From the NCBI GenBank assembly GCA_001542995.1, contig LFLA01000024.1, forward strand, positions 1 to 64,000: 64,000 nt of DNA, given 5' to 3'. Origin of the DNA: Nitrospina sp. LS_NOB. GTDB lineage: Bacteria; Nitrospinota; Nitrospinia; Nitrospinales; VA-1. Of the stretch, positions 44,633 to 54,572 are shown piece by piece (positions within the stretch are counted from its first letter, which is position 1; every line of letters starts with the position of its first letter). Below the pieces are notes generated by a model that saw only the letters and a program-made list of their open reading frames with translations, was not told the origin of the DNA and searched no databases. Both the position numbers and the translations under genes were made by a program.

Positions 44633-46354
44633 TCATATTATTTTTATGAACGCAGCCAACGCTTCCCTCCTGTACCTTGGATCTTTCATGGCCTTTTTAT
44701 AATATTCTCTGGCTTCATAAAAATTTCCCTGAAAGCTCCTGATTGTGCCCAGTTTCAAATACGCCTGCATACTATTCGGGTTCAGACGGAGGGTTCCTTT
44801 AAAATCATGTTCTGCCTGAATCAGGTGTTGTTTATCTGAAGATCGGCGAAACGCTTCCAAATGGGCAAGACCGGATAAGTAATGGGGCTCAGGACATCGA
44901 CTGCAAAGATCTTTCGCTCTTTCCACGTTGACCGACACCTCATCGATCATGCGGCTTAAGAGAATATCATGTGAAATGATCCTGTTATAACGGTAATACT
45001 GCGATAGCGTGAAAGCCCCCAACACCATAATAATCGGGATAGCTCTGACCCATAAACTTTTGGCACCAGACACGAGAACCCATTTTTCATAACCTGAAGT
45101 TTCTCTGTTTAGCACTTCCGCCGAAATTACCAGGAATACAAAATAATAAATAAAGTTTGCGGTCAACCAATTGTATTCACTGATATTGTGCAGAAGAAAA
45201 CCAGCTATAGAAACCGCAATATAAAAATTTAGTTCCACAACTTCCGTCCGGCCTTTTTTAAATACGTGTGCAAGAGTCGAACACAAAGCAGTGAGACAAA
45301 CCATCAGGAAGCCAAGCCCTATCAACCCCGTTTCCGCGGCAGTTTGCAAGTACATATTGTGGGCATGAGCAGGGGAGCGCTCCAGTCCAGTTTGCGGATA
45401 CAATTCCAAAAATGTCCAAAGACCACTTCCCAGCAACCAATGTTCGGTAAAAATTCTCCAAGCACCTGACCAGTAAAGCAAGCGAAGCACAATATTTTCA
45501 AATATCCAAGGATCCTCAATTGCAAGTCTCTCCCCTGTTGTAGTATCAGTGGTGGGTACCATATCTGGAGCTAAAATAACTTTAAATAGGTCAAAATAAA
45601 TTAATAAAGAGACCAACGTTCCCAGGATCACAAGCTTAGCCCGATCAGTTTCTTTTCTAGCCAGGAAATAGCGAATCGTCACAAAAATTTGTAGTGCGGC
45701 AGTTAATTGCCCGCCTTGTGAACCAGACAATCCCAATGAAACTAAAATTAATACCCATCCAAGACCTATAAATATCTTTGCAAATAAACTTGCGGCTTTG
45801 AAATACAGATACACTCCGATAGGAATATGAATCACGAGGTAGGCCGCAAAAAAATTTGGATTTGTGAAAAGAGAGCGTAAGGCCCCAACATTTGGCCCTC
45901 TTGGAGGGATCATGAATGGAAAAAACTGCTCAACGATTCCGGAAGCCGCTAAAATTCCCGCCAGCGCATAAACCAGCAATAATACTTTTTTCAGAATTTC
46001 AATATCTTTTAAATAGTAAATAAGAGCCAGGGCTAAAAATAAAGCACTGAGTAATTTTAAAGCCGGGTACAGGCTCAAATCTGCATTGAGGGAAAAATAA
46101 TAACTGCTCGCCGAATAGAGCAAGAATAAAATCAGGCTGGCTGATAGAACACTCAACCCATAGCTTGTATTCTCTTTACGCAAGACAAAAGCCATGCCTA
46201 AAAACGCCAGGGAAAGAAAAGCCACCAAGGCATTCATGTCGTGGATATTTTGTTGAATATAAATATTGTCGCAAGCCACAAACACGAGGACAATCAAATA
46301 AGTAATGGAAAAGGTTTGCAGCATTAAGAAACCTGAAAAGTTAACTTGGAACAC
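44633..46354 (-). CDS. O-antigen ligase-like membrane protein with TPR tail
   Basis: A 573-residue protein with about 12 helices. The periplasmic loop signature ERSPAHAHNMYLQTAAETGL matches the O-antigen ligase/polymerase family (His followed by the N-x-Y-L motif). The C-terminal ~100 residues form TPR-like helices (AEHDFKGTLRLNPNSMQAYL, GTIRSFQGNFYEAREYYKKA). It could be a ligase, a polymerase or a pilin glycosylase, the last being attractive because pilin genes follow. Confidence 0.82.
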   Translation of the reverse strand: MFQVNFSGFLMLQTFSITYLIVLVFVACDNIYIQQNIHDMNALVAFLSLAFLGMAFVLRKENTSYGLSVLSASLILFLLYSASSYYFSLNADLSLYPALKLLSALFLALALIYYLKDIEILKKVLLLVYALAGILAASGIVEQFFPFMIPPRGPNVGALRSLFTNPNFFAAYLVIHIPIGVYLYFKAASLFAKIFIGLGWVLILVSLGLSGSQGGQLTAALQIFVTIRYFLARKETDRAKLVILGTLVSLLIYFDLFKVILAPDMVPTTDTTTGERLAIEDPWIFENIVLRLLYWSGAWRIFTEHWLLGSGLWTFLELYPQTGLERSPAHAHNMYLQTAAETGLIGLGFLMVCLTALCSTLAHVFKKGRTEVVELNFYIAVSIAGFLLHNISEYNWLTANFIYYFVFLVISAEVLNRETSGYEKWVLVSGAKSLWVRAIPIIMVLGAFTLSQYYRYNRIISHDILLSRMIDEVSVNVERAKDLCSRCPEPHYLSGLAHLEAFRRSSDKQHLIQAEHDFKGTLRLNPNSMQAYLKLGTIRSFQGNFYEAREYYKKAMKDPRYRREALAAFIKII

Positions 46355-46436
46355 TTTTAATCACATCTTCTGCAAAAATGTGAGTTCATCGAAGCAGAAC
46401 TGGAAACGTTTGAGTTGCTTAAAAAACGAAAGGTTT

Positions 46437-48835
46437 TTAGAGCATGGCAGGGTTAATCCGCTGTTTTCTTCTTTCTTTCAAAAAATATACTCCGCATAAT
46501 AGAATCGTCGTTAACGTGACTGCCAAGCCTAGCTTAAAAGAGAGCGGATCATATTCAAAGCGGACCTGATGCTTTCCCGGTCCAATGACAATAGCGCGGA
46601 ACATATAGTTTGCCCGGAGGATTTTAGTGGGCTTCCCATTTATATAAGCCTTCCATCCCGGAAAATAACTGTCGCTTAAAAACAGGAATTGACGGCTTTT
46701 AGAATTTACCGTGAGATCAACCGTATTGCTTTTATAAGAATCTATCCTGACGGAGCCTTGTTTTTCAGCAACCCCTCCCCCCCACATGAAAAATTTTTCG
46801 GTTCCTCATCCAGTAGCAATACTTTTCCCGGACCAAAACTCTTCTTTGCAAGAGCTTCTTTATATTCTTTTTCGGAGTTTATAACCTTGCAAGCCGGAAT
46901 AAGAAATGCCCTGGGCAATACATTCTTATTTTCATAAATTTTTATTGCATACGGTTCTTCAATTCCCGCCATTTCGTTATCACTCAAGGGAACAGGGTAA
47001 CTGGTGTTCACCAATTTAAAATTTGGAGAAATAACCTTGGGAATGGATATTAGATATTTGACATTCATCAAGTTGAGCAAGTTCGTGCTATCTGGCGATG
47101 GGCTTGTACTTATAAAATCTAAAATATTTTTCCAGCGTTGCTGTTTCGTTACACCAGTGCCGCTTGTGAAAAAAATATTTTGATTGCCCTGCATACCGGG
47201 AATTAATTTCTCTTTGTGTATTTCAAGTCCCCTGCCGTCAAATCTAAAAGCTTCTGAGGATTTTATTGAGTGCTTTAAGGTCTTGGGGGTTGTGTAAATT
47301 CTGAAAAGATCGGGGTCCGATATAATAAATTTTGCATTGTCCTCCAGCCTGTTAATCCGCTCCAAGTTTGTTTTTCTGTAGTTTCCATAATTGGCAAAAA
47401 ACAAATCTAAAATAAATAGAGTAATAATTATAATCAATATGGCTTGTTTTCCATATTGCAGCCTGGCGTAAAGGTATAAAAGAAAACTAAATAAGCTTGT
47501 AAATACTAACAAACGTTTAATGTTGAAAAGATTTATAACAACTCGGTTGTATTTCGGGTAATCCCAGCCAATACTTTTGAAATAGAGGGTCAATTCGGCA
47601 TCAAAAAAATTTAATGCCCCAAATACCAGCATCAGAAAAAAGGCTAATGCTAAAAATACCCATTTTTTGGAATTATTTTGAGAATTTGAAAACTCCTGTT
47701 TGAATTTGTCGTACCCCAACCCAGCGGTGAGACACAATATTAATACCGCAAGAAATATAAATTTTACCGGGTACCTGATTTTATTGAAAAATGGGATCGT
47801 GTCATAAAGGAAGTGATGAAATAGGGTATTGGCTCCCATTGCCAAACCGATGGACAGGACAAACAAAAATAGGAGTCCCAATCTGCGGGAACTGTATTTA
47901 TTTAAATAAAAGCAGGAAAACAGGAAAGGTATTGCGCCCATATAAATCGTCTTTAACCAATTTTGATAAATCCAATATTGATCCAGGTCATACGGCAATC
48001 CATATTGATCGGGGACGAAGAACTCTGTTAGATCCATTGGATGCAAGGACCAGGTTCCCGCTTCCTCGTACGAAAGCCCTGCGGATCTAAGGGAGAGTTG
48101 GGAAAGTTCTAAAAATGGAATGAGTTGGACCGCAGACAAACCGAAAAATACCAGACAAAATGTCGCAAATAAAAACAGGCGGCGTTTTAATTCGGCGCAA
48201 TTTCCCTCGACTAAAACCAATTCGGAGACCAAAGTTAAAAGAAAGGCCACCGCAAAAGTTAAATAACACACCTCCACCCCACCACCCAGGAACATCAGTG
48301 TTCCCACGAGTCCTGATAATAGAGCATATCCAAAATGACTTTTTTTTAGGGCGGATAAAAATATCAGAAAAAATAGCGGCACCCAAGTGACCGACAGCAA
48401 GGTGCTCAACACATTATGAACTGACATCAGATATCCGGAGAGCATGAAACCCACCCCGGCTATCAGAGAAGCTCCGTGGCTGGCCTTCATGCCACGCAGC
48501 AAAAGATAAGTAAACAAGCCGGTCAAGGCAAAATGAATTTCTATGTTGAGATTAAAGGCCCAATGGAAAGGAAGAAACAGGTAGAGAACATTGAACGGGT
48601 AAAGAACCCCTGCTTGCAGAGTTGCAAACAAGGGGTGCCCGTTAAAAGAATAAGGATTCCACAGCGGAAATACGAAGTTTTTGACTTCTTCAACCCAGAA
48701 CTGCCGAGGGGCCGCGAAAAATGGTAGCAGGTCCCTCTCGGCAAATAAAATATCCCGAATATCACCAAAGTAAAAAACTGTAAGTATTGCAAAAAACCCG
48801 ACCGGCCAAAGTCGCCGATGGAATATGGAAATATT
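46437..48835 (-). CDS. YfhO-family membrane protein, frameshifted at a C7 run
   Basis: A large polytopic protein of the YfhO (bacterial membrane glycosyltransferase-like) family. The frame is open from 48835 with FAILTVFYFGDIRDILFAER, LWNPYSFNGHPLFATLQAG and LFLPFHWAFNLNIEIHFALTG, and continues to 46742. After the C7 run at 46777-46783 the C-terminal domain continues in another frame (DSYFPGWKAYINGKPTKILR, ANYMFRAIVIGPGKHQV, and a final helix). No normal start codon exists near 48835; a GTG in a different frame follows GAGGTG, so a second error near the start is possible. Confidence 0.8.
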
Positions 48836-48867
48836 TCACCTCAAAAAAAATAACTGCTGTTAAAAAT

Positions 48868-48906
48868 AAAAAACAGCCCTAAATAATTTGTTCACAGATT
48901 ATTTAG
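48868..48906 (-). terminator. terminator after the pilin gene
   Basis: On the minus strand, CTAAATAAT pairs with ATTATTTAG (48898-48906 with 48879-48887). After five bases comes a T-rich tract. The stop codon of the pilin gene lies inside the stem. Confidence 0.65.
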
Positions 48907-49286
48907 AAACCAGTATCTTCTGCGACCTGGGCAGCCGTAAAACCTGATCGCGCAGTATAAGTCCAGACAAAATTGTTCCCATCAACACTACCTGTAATCT
49001 GGGTTTGAGCGGCGTCGATGGTCAGATTATCTATATTACTACTATCAATACTGTCTACCACCTGTGTCCCGGTATAACTTGTACTATTAATCAGGTAATT
49101 GGCATGAAGCATGGTGATCTGACCCGCCAAGGCCCCTGTTATTCCATGGCCCACTGAGGAAGTTGCGCTACCCTTCAAATCTATAAACCGCGGGATGGCA
49201 ACCGCCGCCAGAATACCCAGAATGACAATGACCATGACCATCTCAATCAGGGTAAAACCTTCGTTATTAGTAATGCGGTTTTTCAT
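48903..49286 (-). CDS. type IV prepilin-like protein
   Basis: A 127-residue pilin or pseudopilin. The start at 49286 has a strong AAGGAGA site. The prepilin leader MKNRITNNEG is cut before FTLIEMVMVIVILGILAAVA, the conserved hydrophobic helix with Glu5. A short C-terminal globular part follows (GSATSSVGHGITGALAGQIT, WTYTARSGF). It is transcribed alone, with its own promoter and terminator, and may be a major pilin. Confidence 0.92.
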   Translation of the reverse strand: MKNRITNNEGFTLIEMVMVIVILGILAAVAIPRFIDLKGSATSSVGHGITGALAGQITMLHANYLINSTSYTGTQVVDSIDSSNIDNLTIDAAQTQITGSVDGNNFVWTYTARSGFTAAQVAEDTGF

Positions 49287-49589
49287 ATTTATTTCTCCTT
49301 TATATTCAACTACTTTCAAATAAATTAACGGTAAATAACTGAAAAGTCAAGGTTTACAATATTTTCTACCCTGAATAGGGCAATTTTGCTGCCGAATTGA
49401 AATCTGGGGGGCGCAAACTTTCTCATACTTGTTGGGCGAGACCGTATAAAGCTGCGAAAATCGAGAGAAATGCGGGTATTCTTTTTTTGACGTTTAACGA
49501 TGAAGAAAATTTTGGCATGCTGGAGGAAGGCCCGGCGGGTAAAGGGTTACCCATTTTGTAACTTCAGTTTCCTGATAAACCTGGAAAAA
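49287..49589. other. intergenic region upstream of the pilin gene
   Basis: A 303-base gap holding the pilin promoter at its left end. Bases 49440-49560 on the plus strand contain a short protein-like frame (GILFLTFNDEENFGMLEEGP) of unknown origin, without a start. Otherwise nothing recognised. Confidence 0.4.
49322..49350 (-). promoter_or_regulatory. sigma-70-type promoter of the pilin gene
   Basis: On the minus strand, TTGACT (49345-49350) and TAATTT (49322-49327) are separated by 17 bases, about 36 bases before the pilin start. Confidence 0.5.
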
Positions 49590-50204
49590 TTACATTAGGG
49601 TCATGAGCAAAAATACCACCAGATAGGTTGAGCCCGGAAATAATAACAAACCCACCAGAACATGGTTTTTCATGACCCAGTCGTCCAAGGCAGTACAAAC
49701 GGTATCGGCACTTTCTTTAAAATGCTCGGTGGAATAATGCGTGTCCAGCTTATGACTGAGTCGCTGAAAAGCTGCCGGGTTGACCAGGAACAAGCCGCAG
49801 GCCGCAGCCCCTAAAAAAGATGTGAAAACCCATAACCACTGGATGGAAATCACTATAATTTCGCTGAATATTTTTGCGAGGTTTCCGTGGGGACTGACAA
49901 CAAAAGAAATAAATTTATCGGCATCGAAATCAATCAGCAAGTACTTCAAGGTGAACAAAGCCCCAGCCAGAAACAGGCTTCCCACCCACCAACGATTTCT
50001 GAGCACCAGATCATTGGTATCAATGTGCATGTCCATGGTGCTATCCACCTTCTCGGTGGAAAACCAGGCATTGAACCGGCTATTAAGTTGAAGCGCCACT
50101 TTTGGCTTAAATAGAATCAAAGCGCTGTAGCAAAACACCATCACGACCAGAATGAACGCCAAGATAAGCGCGGAATCTATCAGTATTTCGTAAACTATAT
50201 TCAT
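49590..50204 (-). CDS. membrane protein with internal duplication
   Basis: A 204-residue protein with four hydrophobic helices. Two halves resemble each other: a soluble segment ending in SRFNAWFSTEK and LRNRWWVGSLFLAGALFTLK, then HKLDTHYSTEHF and MKNHVLVGLLLFPGSTYLV. Each half is therefore a helix, a YSTE/FSTE loop and a helix. It lies between two prepilin genes and may belong to the same assembly system. Family not recognised. Confidence 0.65.
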   Translation of the reverse strand: MNIVYEILIDSALILAFILVVMVFCYSALILFKPKVALQLNSRFNAWFSTEKVDSTMDMHIDTNDLVLRNRWWVGSLFLAGALFTLKYLLIDFDADKFISFVVSPHGNLAKIFSEIIVISIQWLWVFTSFLGAAACGLFLVNPAAFQRLSHKLDTHYSTEHFKESADTVCTALDDWVMKNHVLVGLLLFPGSTYLVVFLLMTLM

Positions 50205-50240
50205 GGCACCTTCCTCCAGACACCGGGTTGACCGGGGGGA

Positions 50241-50849
50241 TTACCGGGTTTTTTTAAGTCTTTCTTTTTCTGTCAGTTCACCTCGCCGTTCTTTAGCCCG
50301 CTCTGCCTCCTCTTTAATAGCACTGGTTCTATCGATCTGTTTCTTACCAATGACACCATTGCTTGAATCATAAGGCCATTTGACAATAGTTCCATCTTTT
50401 CTTTGATGATAAATTTCACCGGATGACTGAAAATCCGTCAGCGTGGTCCCTGCTTCTTCGGCAGTGAGATTACCTCCGGCTCCCTTTACAAAAACCCAGA
50501 TTTCTGCATCTTCATCCTCACCCGTGGGCTGAAAGGTCCTTCGGCGATCATAACCCTCGGGAACTTTACTGAGATTTTCAAAAGGATCAGCGGGAAACTC
50601 GGCAGGCAGGCCATTTAGCAAATCAATGCCTAAATTATTAACCAGATTGTTGCGCAATACATCAACAGTCGTGTCTTCGGCGGTGATTTCTGCCTGTTCT
50701 GAAGCAGTTATCATCTTCTGTATTGCGGTAGTGGCCAATATGCCGAGCACAACGATCACCATGATCAACTCAATAAGAGTGAACCCATCTTCTTTGTCTG
50801 CTCGATTTAAAAAAGTTTTCATTCGCTCAGATCGATTTTCAGTTTTCAT
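50241..50849 (-). CDS. GspG-like prepilin with long C-terminal domain
   Basis: A prepilin leader ending in KEDG, then FTLIELIMVIVVLGILATTA. A ~150-residue soluble domain follows (ADPFENLSKVPEGYDRR, EIWVFVKGAGGNLTAEEAG) and a charged tail (EEAERAKERRGELTEKERLK). Starts at 50849 or 50822 are both possible. It lies 20 bases after the gspF-like gene, as part of one operon. Confidence 0.88.
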   Translation of the reverse strand: MKTENRSERMKTFLNRADKEDGFTLIELIMVIVVLGILATTAIQKMITASEQAEITAEDTTVDVLRNNLVNNLGIDLLNGLPAEFPADPFENLSKVPEGYDRRRTFQPTGEDEDAEIWVFVKGAGGNLTAEEAGTTLTDFQSSGEIYHQRKDGTIVKWPYDSSNGVIGKKQIDRTSAIKEEAERAKERRGELTEKERLKKTR

Positions 50850-50869
50850 AGCCAAACAGTTCATCAATA

Positions 50870-52091
50870 CTAACCTGCCATTTTCGACATATCCCACATA
50901 GGCATGAAGATGGCCAACGCAAGAAACAACACCAAACCCGCCATGAACAAAAGCAGGATGGGTTCAATCATGGAAGACAGGTTTTTGACCGCATGGTCCA
51001 CTTCCTCATCATAATGGTCCGCCACCTTTTCCAGCATTTCATCCAGCGCTCCCGACTCTTCGCCCGCCGCGATCATTTGGATGACAAGGGGAGGAATGAG
51101 CCCGCTTTGTTTTAGAGGTGCCGCAAGGCCCGTGCCTTCCTGCACGCTATCGCGAAGTCCGCGAATGATGGACGAAATCACCACGTTATCGACAACCTTG
51201 GCCGTTACCGTGAGAATTTCAAGAATGGATACACCGCCCGCCTGCAATGTGCTGAACACGCGTGCGAATTTGGCCATTGAAGAACGCAATATAATGGGGC
51301 CCATAATGGGCACCTTGATCATAAACATATCCCATTGGTAACGTCCTTTTTCGGTGGCAGTGTATTTCTTGAAGGCAAATATGGCCAGGATTATCCCCCC
51401 CCAGTAGCAAGTACCAGTAATCAAAAAACGCTTTGTTGCCGACAATGAGAATCTTGGTCGCTAGTGGCAGTTCGATTTTGGCCTTCTCAAACATATTCAC
51501 AAAAATCGGGACCACCTTCCACATCAGGACGGTTATAGCAATAAGCATTGCTGAAATAACCATTTTAGGATAGCTCAAAGCTCCCTTGACCTTTGCGTCG
51601 GTTTCCACCTGCCTTTCCATCAGGGTTGCGAGGCGCTTGAGCAATTCATCCATCACACCACCTGCCTCACCTGCCTCAATCATGCTCGAATACAGTTCAT
51701 CAAAAACATCCGGGTGTTTTTCCATGGCCTCAGACATAGAAAGACCGCCTTCAATATCTGCCCTCACCTGCTTCACAACCCTTCTAAATTTTGGTGTTTC
51801 AACCTGGTCTTCAAGGGCCACAAGGATGCCCAACACGGGGATGCCCGCATTGAACAAGGTAGACATCTGCCGGGTGAACAATACCAGTTCCTTCATTTTG
51901 ACTTTTTGAAACCGTTCTAACGGGTCTATCTTCTCGCCTTTTTCCTTTTCCACTTCCGCCGACTTAATCGTGACAGGGAAATGCCCCAGGCGGCCGAGTT
52001 CGTTACCCACCGCTTCGGCATTCGTGGCGTCCATACTTCCCGCCACCAACTCACCCATTCTGTCTCTGGCTTTGTATTCAAATAAAGGCAT
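50870..52091 (-). CDS. gspF: GspF/PilC-type inner-membrane platform protein, frameshifted
   Basis: The platform protein of type II secretion or type IV pili. It begins MPLFEYKARDRMGELVAGSM. The first GspF domain is read to NKAFFDYWYLLLGG, then the C8 run at 51395-51402 shifts the frame. The second domain (FARVFSTLQAGGVSILEIL, IIRGLRDSVQEGTGLAAPL, MIAAGEESGALDEMLEKVA) continues in the other frame to the end. With one base corrected the protein is complete (about 407 aa). It lies between the ATPase gene and the prepilin gene. Confidence 0.88.
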
Positions 52092-52104
52092 ATTCAATGA
52101 CAGC

Positions 52105-52200
52105 CACCCTCCAGCGAGGGAGGCAGATCGCAATGGCTCCGGGGCATGAAGTTAATGGCGGGAACATTATAAGCCGAGAGAATATCTGCCCCAATTAAAG
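52105..52200. repeat. family 2-like intergenic repeat
   Basis: GGCAGATCGCAATGGCTCCG, then GGCATGAAGTTAATGG and AAGCCGAGAGAATATCTGCC, with inverted GGCAGAT/ATCTGCC ends. It adjoins a family 1 copy. Confidence 0.55.
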
Positions 52201-52235
52201 ATATTGCCCATGCCCCTGCGGGAAATGTGTAGTAT

Positions 52236-52461
52236 CCCCTCTTAACCGAGACCTTTGCATAACCCGAGATTACCCATTCCGGGCACGAGTGCTTAAGTTA
52301 AATATCACGTCTTCGTCACCTTGTTCCTCAGAATGACAAAATGGCCCAGTATTGTCATGCTGAACAAAAGGATGACAAACTGGCGTTTCTTGTCATTCTG
52401 AACGTAGTGAAGAATCTCGCTTTTCTGCTTTATCGACTTATGCAAAGGTCCCCTCTTAGCC
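52236..52461. repeat. MITE-like repeat, family 1, with 12-bp direct repeats
   Basis: The element starts ACCTTTGCATAA and ends with the inverted TTATGCAAAGGT. Inside are CGTCTTCGTCACCTTGTTCC, repeated GTCATTCTGA modules and GAATCTCGCTTTTCTGC. CCCCTCTTAACC (52236-52247) and CCCCTCTTAGCC (52450-52461) flank it as an 11/12 matching direct repeat, consistent with a target-site duplication. Confidence 0.8.
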
Positions 52462-52523
52462 TTCATGCCCTGCGGTAAAGGCTGGGGCAGTCATTGCACC
52501 AGCGGAGGTGCTCTCCGCAAAGA

Positions 52524-54251
52524 TCATTTGGCAACAATATCGGCAAAGGTCACCCGGTTTAATTCGTCAACGGTGGTATGCCCGCCCAGCACTTTGGAAA
52601 TGCCGTCTTCCCGGAGCGATTTCATATCCTGTGTTTCACGGGCTCTATCGCGTAGGCTCATCGGCGCTGCCTTCTGAAGAATGAGTTCACGAAGTTCGTC
52701 GGTGATAACCAACACCTCAAATATTCCCATCCGTCCTGAATAACCACTTTTCTTGCAGGCTTTACATCCTTCTCCGTGATATAGCGTAACAGAGGGAGGT
52801 CGGTTTCCGTTGGGAAATAGAACGCTAAGTTCTTTCTCGGTGGCTTCATGCTGAACCTTGCAATGCTTACAGATTTTTCGGACCAGCCTTTGGGCCAATA
52901 CACCGACAATGGAAGAGGCCAACAAAAAGGGTTCAATTTTTAAATCGGAAAGCCGGGATATGGCGCCCGGCGTATCATTCGTATGCAGGGTACTCAAAAC
53001 GAGATGACCGGTCAAGGCCGCCTGGATGGCAATCTCCGCCGTCTCTGTATCCCGGATTTCACCCACCATTATAATATCCGGATCCTGACGCATCAACGAA
53101 CGCAGTCCGGTCGCAAAAGTGAGATTCGCTTTAGGATTGACCTGCGTCTGGCGGATACCTTCCAGTCGGTATTCCACCGGGTCTTCAATGGTCTTGATAT
53201 TTTTGTCCGGCGTATTTATTTTTGCCAGGGAGCTATAAAGAGTCGTTGTTTTTCCGCTACCTGTAGGTCCCGTTACCAGGATAACGCCATAAGGGTTTTC
53301 AAGCAGATCATTATATTTGTTCAAACTGGCACCCATCAGGCCAGAGGCTTCCAAGTCCACCATCAGTTTGCTCTTGTCAAGAATACGGAGCACCATATTT
53401 TCGCCATATATAGTGGGACAGGTGGAGACACGAAGTTCAATTTCTTTCGGACCCAGTTGGGCCGAGAAGCCGCCATCCTGCGGCGCACGGGTTTCGGCAA
53501 TATCCATATTCGACAATATCTTGATCCGGGAAATCAGAGCAGACTCCACCGATTTGGGCAGTTGCGACGCTTCAAACAAGACCCCATCAATCCGGTAGCG
53601 AATATTCAGCGCCTTCTCAGTCGGTTCAATATGAACATCACTGGCCCCATCATCGAGAGCCTGCTTGAGGATCATTTCTACCAGCTTGGCTACCGGCGCT
53701 TCCGGCGCATCCAGTTTCGCCGTTGTCGTTCCTCCGCCGGATGCGATTTGCTGAGCTTCTTCCTTTTCTTGTTCCTGAACTCCCAGACTTTTAACCGCCG
53801 CCTTGATGGAGGCCGCAACACCATATTCTTCCTGAATGGCCCTTTCGATATCCGATTCCGCCGCCAGCACTGTGATCACATCCAATCCCGATTGAATCGT
53901 CACCTCATCAACGGCAAAAATATTCAACGGGTCTGTCATTGCCAGCTTCAGCGAACCATTTTCAATGTCTATCGGGATGATTCGGTGCTTCCGGGCAACC
54001 GTTTCCGGAACCTTGCGGATCGCCTCCTGCGAAATTTTCACCCCCTGCATATCCAGGTAAGGGATTTTTAATTGGTCCGCCAGACTATTGAGGAATTTTT
54101 CTTCAGCGAGAAACCCCAATTGCACCAGTGCTTTCCCCAATGGAGTGTTATTTTGCTTCTGCTCGGCAAGGGCCTGTTGTAACTGTTCTTCGGTTATTGT
54201 CCCGGCATTTACCAGAACATCACCCAATTTAAGTTTTTGACGGGAGGGCAT
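52524..54251 (-). CDS. pilB: GspE/PilB-type assembly ATPase
   Basis: The hexameric cytoplasmic ATPase that powers pilus or pseudopilus extension. An N-terminal MshEN-type domain (LGDVLVNAGTITEEQLQQAL) covers about residues 1-140. The ATPase has Walker A GPTGSGKT (328-335), Asp box, Walker B DPDIIMVGEIRD and the His box TALTGHLVLSTLHTND-type segment. A zinc Cys tetrad is seen in CKHC and CKAC. The 575 aa are full length. A 390-base repeat-filled gap separates it from gspF. Confidence 0.92.
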   Translation of the reverse strand: MPSRQKLKLGDVLVNAGTITEEQLQQALAEQKQNNTPLGKALVQLGFLAEEKFLNSLADQLKIPYLDMQGVKISQEAIRKVPETVARKHRIIPIDIENGSLKLAMTDPLNIFAVDEVTIQSGLDVITVLAAESDIERAIQEEYGVAASIKAAVKSLGVQEQEKEEAQQIASGGGTTTAKLDAPEAPVAKLVEMILKQALDDGASDVHIEPTEKALNIRYRIDGVLFEASQLPKSVESALISRIKILSNMDIAETRAPQDGGFSAQLGPKEIELRVSTCPTIYGENMVLRILDKSKLMVDLEASGLMGASLNKYNDLLENPYGVILVTGPTGSGKTTTLYSSLAKINTPDKNIKTIEDPVEYRLEGIRQTQVNPKANLTFATGLRSLMRQDPDIIMVGEIRDTETAEIAIQAALTGHLVLSTLHTNDTPGAISRLSDLKIEPFLLASSIVGVLAQRLVRKICKHCKVQHEATEKELSVLFPNGNRPPSVTLYHGEGCKACKKSGYSGRMGIFEVLVITDELRELILQKAAPMSLRDRARETQDMKSLREDGISKVLGGHTTVDELNRVTFADIVAK

Positions 54252-54415
54252 TTACACGTTTTCCCTGAAACCTCAATGTCTAAAAGAGTTGTAAATTTTC
54301 ATGTTACACCCAGAATGAGCATTTTAAAAGTGCATCTAGCTGCTCATTGTAAATCTTAACAAGGTTGTTGCCTGGGCAAAACATAGCCAAGCGGAACCAC
54401 CTGAACGAGATTGCA

Positions 54416-54572
54416 TTGTCATTCTGAACGCAGTGAAGAATCCCCAGGTTAGTGCAAGGCGAGATCCTTCGTCGCCTTGTTCCTCAGAATGACAAACTGG
54501 CATTTCTTGTCATTCTGAACGCAGTGAAGAATCTCGATTCTTCGATTTTTCGACTTACGCAAAGGTCTCTCA
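54416..54572. repeat. MITE-like repeat, family 1, overlapping a coding end
   Basis: Contains GTCATTCTGAACGCAGTGAA twice, CGTCGCCTTGTTCCTCAG, and the end CGACTTACGCAAAGGTCTC. The left CTTTGCATAA end is missing. The right half provides the last ~27 codons of the neighbouring FGE-like gene. Confidence 0.75.

Noticed and set aside
52983-54071. Long plus-strand frame (362 codons) opposite pilB
   Set aside because: It is exactly antisense to a well-matched PilB gene, and its translation has no family features.
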